Shown: piece by piece, positions 7,561-12,754 of the stretch | Layout of the letters: every line of letters begins with the position of its first letter | Numbering within the stretch: position 1 is the stretch's first letter | NCBI GenBank assembly: GCA_003525045.1 | Contig: DQGF01000284.1 | Coordinates: forward strand, 517 to 15,724 | Direction: 5' to 3' | DNA length: 15,208 bases | Origin: Pseudomonas sp. | GTDB taxonomy: Bacteria; Pseudomonadota; Gammaproteobacteria; Pseudomonadales; Pseudomonadaceae | The notes under the pieces: model-generated | Seen by the model: the letters and a program-made list of their open reading frames with translations, nothing else | What the model was told of the DNA's origin: nothing | Database searches by the model: none | Translations under genes and position numbers: made by a program

Positions 7561-7663
7561 GATCGTTCCCCTGCATGGGAATGCAGCCCGGGACGCTCCG
7601 CGTCGCATCAAGAGCCGAACGCAGAGCGTCCGTTAAAGCTTTCCAGGCGAGCGTGGGAACAAT
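7561..7663. repeat. Second intergenic palindrome family (CGTTCCC...GGGAAC)
   Basis: Outer arms GTTCCC (7565-7570) and GGGAAC (7655-7660) and inner arms GGACGCTC (7591-7598) and GAGCGTCC (7624-7631) are exact inverted repeats. This matches, from memory, a repeat family seen between Pseudomonas genes that is distinct from the GGGAGCGAG-type REPs. It ends just before the AT-rich promoter region of the binding-protein operon. Confidence 0.55.
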
Positions 7664-7676
7664 CAGCGCCGGCACC

Positions 7677-7789
7677 AAATGCATTTATTTAATATTATAC
7701 AATCCGATAATCAGCTTACTTAATAATTAGCATATAACCAGAAAGACTTTCCCAACCGCTTTTTATAGAGATAACGTCAACCACAGACC
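7677..7789 (+). promoter_or_regulatory. AT-rich promoter region of the binding-protein operon
   Basis: After about 400 bp of GC-rich repeats the sequence turns sharply AT-rich (TTATTTAATATTATACAATC from about 7685). Possible -10 boxes include TATACA, TATAAC and TATAGA (7764-7769), none with a good -35. This fits a promoter needing an activator such as a CysB- or LysR-type protein, but no specific binding site can be named. Confidence 0.4.
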
Positions 7790-7810
7790 GACCCCTTCTC
7801 CAGGCGGAGG
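7790..7810 (+). promoter_or_regulatory. Copy 2 of the shared upstream element
   Basis: This 21-bp element equals the one at 3621-3640 apart from one added T, and keeps the CTCCAGGCGGAGG core. It lies 35 bp upstream of the binding-protein start. Its position in two separate leaders suggests a common regulator or leader structure. Confidence 0.5.
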
Positions 7811-7845
7811 TAACACGAAGCGCAACAACCTGCCTGGAGTTTCCC

Positions 7846-8808
7846 ATGTCATTAAAACCCCTGTTGTTGAGCCTGTTCTGCACCCTGGGCTGCACCGCAT
7901 TCAGCCACGCTGCCGACCTTCAACCCTTGCTGGTAGCCAATCAGAAGTCCTCGATCAAGGTGCTGCTGGAGGTGTCCGGCGAGCTGAAGGATGTACCCTA
8001 CGACATCCAGTTCTCCGAGTTTCCGGCCGCCGCGCCTTTGGGTGAAGCGCTGAATGCCGGCGCCGTGGATATCGGCGCCCTGGGCGATGCGCCTTACGTG
8101 TTCGCCCTCGGCGCCGGTGCACCGATCAAGGTGGTCAGCATCGTGCACGCCGAGGGTCGCTACACCACCGCGATCCTCGCACCCAAGGATTCGCCGCTGA
8201 ACAATCCCGTCGACCTCAAGGGCAAGAAGATCGTCACCACCCGCGGCTCCATCGGCCACTTCCTGGCGATCAAGGCCTTGCGCAGCGTCGGCCTGAGCAC
8301 CCACGACGTGCAGTTCATCTACTTGCTGCCGAGCGAGTCGCGAATCCTGCTGGACAACGGCAGTGCCGACGCCTGGTCGACCTGGGACCCGTATACCACC
8401 ATTTCCACCACGCAAAGTCAGGCCAAGGTGCTGGTCAGCGGCAGCCATTTGCTGACCAACCACTTGTACCTGGCCGCCACCAGCCAGGCCATCGCCGGCA
8501 AACGCCAGCAACTCGAAGATTTCGTCGCCCGGGTCGATCGCGCCTACCGCTGGACCAACACCCACCCCGAGGAATATGCCGCCGCCCAGGCGCGCGTGAC
8601 CGGCTTGCCGCTGGCGGTGCATGTCGCCGTGGCCAAAGGCACTCACATGGAACCCGTGGAGATTGACGACAAGGTCATCAGCGGCCTGCAGACCACCGCG
8701 GACATCTATCAGGAAGAAGGCATTCTCGGCAAACGCATCGACGTCTCCCAAGGCTTCGACAAGAGCTTCAACGCCAAGCGCGCCCAACTTAACCAGGCAT
8801 CCCGCTAA
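7846..8808 (+). CDS. ABC-transporter periplasmic binding protein, sulfonate (SsuA/TauA) type
   Basis: This 320-residue precursor is a periplasmic solute-binding protein of the aliphatic-sulfonate/taurine/nitrate class. Residues 1-22 are a signal peptide ending SHA; a Cys at 16 does not sit in a proper lipobox, so it is probably soluble. Family features are the VDIGALGDAPYVFALGAG segment (about 74-91), the DLKGKKIVTTRGSIGHFLAI hinge region (123-142) and ADAWSTWDPY (174-183). GGAG at 7836-7839 supports the start. The mature protein has one Met and no Cys. No permease or ATPase gene lies nearby, so it must use a transporter encoded elsewhere or act with another partner. The monooxygenase gene begins 27 bp after its stop, so the two are co-transcribed and this protein probably captures that enzyme's substrate. 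Confidence 0.88.
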   Translation: MSLKPLLLSLFCTLGCTAFSHAADLQPLLVANQKSSIKVLLEVSGELKDVPYDIQFSEFPAAAPLGEALNAGAVDIGALGDAPYVFALGAGAPIKVVSIVHAEGRYTTAILAPKDSPLNNPVDLKGKKIVTTRGSIGHFLAIKALRSVGLSTHDVQFIYLLPSESRILLDNGSADAWSTWDPYTTISTTQSQAKVLVSGSHLLTNHLYLAATSQAIAGKRQQLEDFVARVDRAYRWTNTHPEEYAAAQARVTGLPLAVHVAVAKGTHMEPVEIDDKVISGLQTTADIYQEEGILGKRIDVSQGFDKSFNAKRAQLNQASR

Positions 8809-8835
8809 CGATGCGACTGATCCAGGAGTAGAACC

Positions 8836-10182
8836 ATGAGCAAACAACGCCAACTCAAACTCGGTGCGATGGTCCATGGCGTCGGCCATGGCTGGGGCGA
8901 ATGGCGCCATCCGCAGGCCCTGGCCAACGCCAGCGTCAACTTCGATTTCTACAAGCAACAGGCGCAACTGGCCGAAGCGGCGAAGTTCGACTTCGTATTT
9001 ATCGCCGACAGCCTGCACATCCATGAGAAGTCCAGCCCGCACTACCTCAATCGCTTCGAGCCGCTGACCATCCTCTCGGCCCTGGCCGCCACCACGCATC
9101 ACATTGGCCTGGTGGCGACCGTCACCGTCAGCTACACCGAACCCTTCCAGGTCGCGCGCCAGTTTGCTTCCCTGGACCACATCAGCGGCGGTCGCGCCGG
9201 CTGGAACGTGGTCACCTCCTGGCTCAGCGGCACCGCCGACAACTTCGGCAAAGCCGAGCACCCGCCCCATGCCGTGCGCTACCGCATTGCCAAGGAACAC
9301 GTGGCGGTGGTCAAGGGCTTGTGGGATTCCTGGGAAGACGATGCCTTCGCCTACGACAAGCAAAGCGGTGAGTTTTTCACCCCTGGCAAACTGCATGCGC
9401 TGGAGCACAAAGGTGAGTTCTTCTCGGTAAAAGGCCCGCTGAATATCGCCCGTTCACAGCAAGGTCAGCCGGTGATTTTCCAGGCCGGTACCTCCGAGGC
9501 GGGACGCAATTTTGCCGCCGAAAACTCCGACGCAATTTTCGTCAGCCCGGAGACCTTCGACGAAGCCCGCGCCTACTACCAGGACCTGAAACAACGGGCC
9601 AGCGGCTTCGGCCGGGATGCCCGCAAGCTGGCGATCCTGCCGGGCATCCGCCCGATCGTCGGCCGCGATGAAGCGGAAGTGGAAAGCCGCTATCGGCAAG
9701 CCGTGGAACTGGTGACCATCGAGGATGCAATTGTCGCCCTCGGCCGCCCGTTCAATGATCATGACTTCAGCCAGTACCCACTGGATGCACCGTTCCCCGA
9801 GCTGGGTGACCTGGGTTCCAACAGCCAGAAGGGCGGATCGGACCGGATCAAGCAGCTTGCTCGGGAGGGAGGCCTGACCTTGCGCGAAGTCGCCCTGCGC
9901 TTCTCCCGCCCACGACGCGATTTCGTCGGCACGCCCGAACAGGTGGCCGATGCCCTGCAGACCTGGTTTGAACAAGGCGCTGCGGACGGTTTCATCATCA
10001 ACTCATTGCTGCCCGATGGCCTGCAATATTTCACCGAACTGGTGGTGCCGGTGCTGCAACAGCGCGGGCTGTTTCGCGACGAGTACAGCGGCACGACCCT
10101 GCGCGAAAACCTCGGTCTGGAAGTACCCGCCAACCGTCACGCCACCCTCCAGGTTCAAGAGAACAGCGAGGCATTGGCATGA
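8836..10182 (+). CDS. NtaA/SnaA/DszA-family FMN-dependent monooxygenase
   Basis: This 448-residue TIM-barrel enzyme is of the luciferase-like class, in the subgroup of nitrilotriacetate monooxygenase NtaA and dibenzothiophene-sulfone monooxygenase DszA. These use FMNH2 supplied by a separate reductase and O2 to cleave C-N or C-S bonds. Subgroup marks are [17 protein letters not shown] (about 23-39), FDFVFIAD (51-58), [14 protein letters not shown] (91-104), [18 protein letters not shown] (112-129), then [11 protein letters not shown] and [13 protein letters not shown]. The length is normal for the group. CAGGAG lies about 10 bp before the ATG. The protein has two Met and no Cys. It follows the sulfonate-type binding protein by 27 bp and overlaps the next gene by 4 bp. 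C-S cleavage of an imported organosulfur compound is the best inference. No flavin reductase is encoded in the window. Confidence 0.9.
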   Translation: MSKQRQLKLGAMVHGVGHGWGEWRHPQALANASVNFDFYKQQAQLAEAAKFDFVFIADSLHIHEKSSPHYLNRFEPLTILSALAATTHHIGLVATVTVSYTEPFQVARQFASLDHISGGRAGWNVVTSWLSGTADNFGKAEHPPHAVRYRIAKEHVAVVKGLWDSWEDDAFAYDKQSGEFFTPGKLHALEHKGEFFSVKGPLNIARSQQGQPVIFQAGTSEAGRNFAAENSDAIFVSPETFDEARAYYQDLKQRASGFGRDARKLAILPGIRPIVGRDEAEVESRYRQAVELVTIEDAIVALGRPFNDHDFSQYPLDAPFPELGDLGSNSQKGGSDRIKQLAREGGLTLREVALRFSRPRRDFVGTPEQVADALQTWFEQGAADGFIINSLLPDGLQYFTELVVPVLQQRGLFRDEYSGTTLRENLGLEVPANRHATLQVQENSEALA

Positions 10183-10868
10183 GCGAATCCCTCAACCACT
10201 TGTTGGCGAACCTGCATGCTGAACGTCTGGTGACCTGGGAGCCGGCGGCCCTGCAAGTCAATATCGATCAGCGTCAGCGCCTGGTGAATGAAGCCCGGGT
10301 CGACGACTTCGTCAAGGCCGGTGACTCGCTTGAGCCCTTCACCTTGTTGAAGGTCGAAGGTGGCAGCCTGAGCCGCGACGAGTTGCTCGCCAACGGTCCC
10401 GCGGTGCTGATTTTCTTCCGCTTCGCCGGCTGCCCGGCCTGCAACATTGCCCTGCCCTATTACCAGCGCCGGCTCTATCCGCAACTGCAGGCGCTGGGTG
10501 TGCCGCTGGTGGCGGTCAGCCCGCAAGTGCCGCAGAAGCTGGTGGAGATCAAGACCCGTCACCACCTGGAACTGCAAGTAGCCAGCGACCCGGACAATAG
10601 CCTCGGCCGGCGCCTGGGCATTCTCTACAGCTTCGATGAAGCCTCGCGCAAAGCGGCACTGGCCAAGGGCAAGGGCATCGGCGAAACCACCGGCACCGGC
10701 ACCTGGGAATTGCCGCAGCCGACTGTGGTGGTCATCGCCAAGGACGGCACGGTGGCCTTCGCCGAAGTCAGCCCGGACTGGCTGTTGCGCACCGAAGCCG
10801 ACCCGGTGTTACGCGCGGTCGAACAGCTGCTCGGGCAAACACCCTTGCGACTCGCCATCTGTGGGTAA
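10179..10868 (+). CDS. Peroxiredoxin-like (AhpC/TSA) thioredoxin-fold protein
   Basis: This 229-residue protein has an AhpC/TSA thioredoxin-like domain at about residues 45-215. The redox motif is Cys85-Pro-Ala-Cys88 ([14 protein letters not shown]), followed by LVAVSPQ and the cis-Pro-type segment [18 protein letters not shown] third Cys lies at 228, next to the C-terminus. Relatives reduce peroxides or disulfides in the cytoplasm. The start ATG overlaps the monooxygenase stop (ATGA), so the two are translationally coupled and probably work together. It could remove H2O2 leaked by the flavin enzyme, as proposed for the LsfA peroxiredoxin next to ssu genes in P. putida, or process a reactive sulfur product. 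The first 45 residues are helical-looking and have no assigned role. The exact activity is not established by the sequence. Confidence 0.8.
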   Translation: MSESLNHLLANLHAERLVTWEPAALQVNIDQRQRLVNEARVDDFVKAGDSLEPFTLLKVEGGSLSRDELLANGPAVLIFFRFAGCPACNIALPYYQRRLYPQLQALGVPLVAVSPQVPQKLVEIKTRHHLELQVASDPDNSLGRRLGILYSFDEASRKAALAKGKGIGETTGTGTWELPQPTVVVIAKDGTVAFAEVSPDWLLRTEADPVLRAVEQLLGQTPLRLAICG

Positions 10869-10900
10869 TCTACGGCGTGTTTATCCAGCTGGCGAAATTC

Positions 10901-11010
10901 CGCTTGCCCCCGTTGGGTCGCGAAGCGGCCCCTTACCTTTTCCCGCCTGACCGAGTCGCCTGGTTTTACGACTGCTTCGCAGCCGAACGGGGGCAAGCCC
11001 CCTCGCCACA
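10901..11010. repeat. Degenerate REPIN between the peroxiredoxin-like and dehydrogenase-like genes
   Basis: CTTGCCCCCGTT (10903-10914) and AACGGGGGCAAG (10986-10997) are perfect 12-bp inverted arms. The right arm continues with the full REP end CCCCCTCGCCACA, while the left arm has lost the matching outer half. Inner GCGAAGC/GCTTCGC copies (10919-10925 and 10973-10979) extend the fold. It probably separates the three-gene operon from the next gene. Confidence 0.75.
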
Positions 11011-11087
11011 AAGTGTGAGGCTCGCCACAGTTGATCGGATTGAAACAGATACCGGCTCTCACCCTTTTTTGATCGAGTGAATCCACC

Positions 11088-12275
11088 ATGAGTCTTTCTT
11101 CTCAACATTCCCCACCACTGCGATCCGTCGAAGTGGCCAATTTCGAAGCACTGCTCGAACGCATTGGCGCGCAACTGACCGCCACAGCTCATCTGTATGA
11201 CGAGAGCGGCGCCTTCCCCCACGACAACTTCAAGCTGTTACACGAACATGGCCTGGTCGCGTTGACCGTACCCAAAGCCCTGGGCGGTAGCGGCGCGAAC
11301 CTCGCGCAGGCGCGCAAGGCCATCAGCGCCATCGCCAAGGGCGAGCCCTCGACGGCGTTGATCCTGGTGATGCAATACCTGCAGCACTCACGCCTGCAAG
11401 ACAGTCGAAGCTGGCCGGACGCGCTGCGCCAGCAGGTGGCCCGGGACGCCGTCGAGAATGGCGCGCTGATCAACGCCTTGCGCGTCGAACCCGACCTCGG
11501 CACCCCGGCCCGGGGCGGTCTGCCGGCGACCATCGCCCGGCGCACCGCGGCGGGCTGGCGCATCAGTGGGCGGAAAATCTACTCCACTGGCAGCCATGGC
11601 CTGACCTGGCTCAGCGTCTGGGCGCGCAGCAACGACGAAGATCCGCTGGTCGGTGCCTGGCTGGTGCACAAGGACACGCCGGGCATCAGCATCATTGAAG
11701 ACTGGGACCATCTGGGCATGCGCGCCACCTGCAGCCATGAGGTGGTGTTCGACAACGTGCTGGTACCGCTGGACCATGCGGTCAGCGTCAGCCGCTGGAG
11801 CGCCCCGCAACCGGAGCTTGATGGTGATGGGTTTCTATGGATGTCGGTGTTGCTGTCATCGGTCTACGACGGGGTCGCCCAGGCGGCCCGCGACTGGCTG
11901 GTGGGCTGGCTGGAAACACGCAAGCCGTCCAACCTCGGTGCGACGTTATCGACCCTGCCACGCTTTCAGGAAACCGTTGGCCACATTGACACCCTGCTGT
12001 TCGCCAACCGCAGCCTGCTCGACTCCGCCGCAGAGGGCCACACCCCGGCCAGTCACGCGGCGCAACTGAAATACCTGGTCACCGGCAACGCCATCCGCGC
12101 CGTCGAGCTGGCCATCGAGGCCTCCGGCAATCCGGGCCTGTCACGCAACAATCCGCTGCAACGGCATTACCGCGATGTGCTGTGCAGTCGGGTCCACACT
12201 CCGCAAAACGACGCCGTTCTGCAAGGTGTCGGCAAAGCGGTCTTCGCCCAGCGCCAGCCCAAGGAACGCCTATGA
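11088..12275 (+). CDS. Acyl-CoA-dehydrogenase-fold flavoprotein, possible organosulfur oxidase
   Basis: This 395-residue protein has the three-domain acyl-CoA dehydrogenase fold: an N-terminal helical domain (about 15-130, LLHEHGLVALTVPKALGGSG), a central beta domain (about 130-235, GWRISGRKIYSTGSHGLTW and FDNVLVPLDHAV) and a C-terminal helical domain. The usual catalytic Glu near the end is not evident: the equivalent stretch reads SRVHTPQNDAVLQ (367-379). The same loss occurs in fold members that work as flavin monooxygenases or desulfurisation enzymes (DszC, SfnB type). That, and its place beside a DszA-type enzyme, favours an oxygenase role in organosulfur use, though an ordinary dehydrogenase or a CoA-independent role remains possible. 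It lies 219 bp after the operon, across a REPIN, and has only a weak ribosome site. Its stop overlaps the start of the broken gene at 12272. Confidence 0.83.
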   Translation: MSLSSQHSPPLRSVEVANFEALLERIGAQLTATAHLYDESGAFPHDNFKLLHEHGLVALTVPKALGGSGANLAQARKAISAIAKGEPSTALILVMQYLQHSRLQDSRSWPDALRQQVARDAVENGALINALRVEPDLGTPARGGLPATIARRTAAGWRISGRKIYSTGSHGLTWLSVWARSNDEDPLVGAWLVHKDTPGISIIEDWDHLGMRATCSHEVVFDNVLVPLDHAVSVSRWSAPQPELDGDGFLWMSVLLSSVYDGVAQAARDWLVGWLETRKPSNLGATLSTLPRFQETVGHIDTLLFANRSLLDSAAEGHTPASHAAQLKYLVTGNAIRAVELAIEASGNPGLSRNNPLQRHYRDVLCSRVHTPQNDAVLQGVGKAVFAQRQPKERL

Positions 12276-12438
12276 GCCAGCTCGTCATCGCCAGCCAGCT
12301 GGATGAAGACTTCAACGAAGAGGTAGAAGGCGTGGAAGCGGCGCGAGCGAAATTGCCGACAGTTTCCTGGCCAATCTGGAGCGCTACCTCAATGGCCCGG
12401 CGCTGGAGAATCGGGCGAACGTGCAGCGCGGGTATTGA
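12272..12438 (+). pseudogene. Remnant of a D-2-hydroxyacid dehydrogenase-like gene
   Basis: An ATG overlapping the preceding stop (ATGA) opens MSQLVIASQLDEDFNEEV, the kind of N-terminus seen in D-isomer 2-hydroxyacid dehydrogenases. About 50 bp later a different frame carries EIADSFLANLERYLNGPALE and then NRANVQRGY before TGA at 12436-12438, which resembles the C-terminus of the same family ('N-L-x-x-[YF]-L-x-G-x-x-L-E-N'). The whole NAD-binding and catalytic core, roughly 800-900 bp, is missing, so I read this as an internal deletion with a frame change at about 12320-12350. The overlap suggests the intact gene was the last of the dehydrogenase-fold operon. The first-frame product runs on to 12493 without recognisable features. 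The family call rests on two short ends. Confidence 0.5.
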
Positions 12439-12507
12439 TCCCGAGTCATCCCTTCCACCGTCATCGCGGCATAGGTATCTACACACCTTTTAGGGGCTGC
12501 CAAATAC

Positions 12508-12635
12508 TGTGGCGAGGGAGCTGCTCCCGCTGGGTCGCGCAGCGGCCCCAATAGGGCCTGCGGTCTTTCAGAAAAAGCTCGGCGACCTGTTTCAGGGCTG
12601 CTACGCAGCCCAGCGGGAGCAGCTCCCTCGCCACA
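12508..12635. repeat. REPIN with perfect 27-bp arms, TGTGGCGAGGGAGC family
   Basis: Arms at 12508-12534 and 12609-12635 are exact reverse complements. They lack one T relative to the arms at 4595-4687 (GAGCTGCTCC instead of GAGCTTGCTCC), and the same change is present on both sides. The centre holds further GGGC-rich pairing. It lies between the broken gene and the convergent molybdoenzyme gene, so it can act on either transcript end. Confidence 0.85.
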
Positions 12636-12678
12636 AGTTCGGTGTGTACTGCGACGAGATGTGTAAATACCTATGCCC

Positions 12679-12719
12679 ATCGCGGGCAAGTCGGATCGTC
12701 GCACCGCCGCTCCCACAGG
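12679..12719. repeat. Single REP variant with an inserted middle
   Basis: ATCGCGGGCAAG followed by TCGGATCGTCGCACCG and CCGCTCCCACAGG is a known-looking Pseudomonas REP form in which the usual CTCG turn is replaced by a GATC-containing spacer. It lies 35 bp beyond the molybdoenzyme stop codon. Confidence 0.6.
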
Positions 12720-12754
12720 TTATTTGCCACTGGACATACACCCGGTGCGACTCG

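Noticed and set aside
7668..7685. A possible sigma-54 promoter (GGCAC...TGC), and a similar string near 4715-4733
   Set aside because: The GG to GC spacing is 8 bases, not the required 10, so neither is a valid -24/-12 site although sigma-54 control occurs in Pseudomonas sulfone use.
7324..7730. Short frames within the repeat-rich gap before the binding protein
   Set aside because: They are made of REP sequence, and no ribosome site or protein family is seen.
7852..9408. A 518-codon minus-strand frame across the binding-protein and monooxygenase genes
   Set aside because: It spans two real genes and the gap between them, shows no family features and has the composition of an antisense shadow.
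12182..12493. A 103-codon frame reading through the end of the dehydrogenase-fold gene
   Set aside because: Its first 30 codons overlap that gene in another frame. Only the part from the ATG at 12272 is meaningful, as the start of the broken gene reported above.
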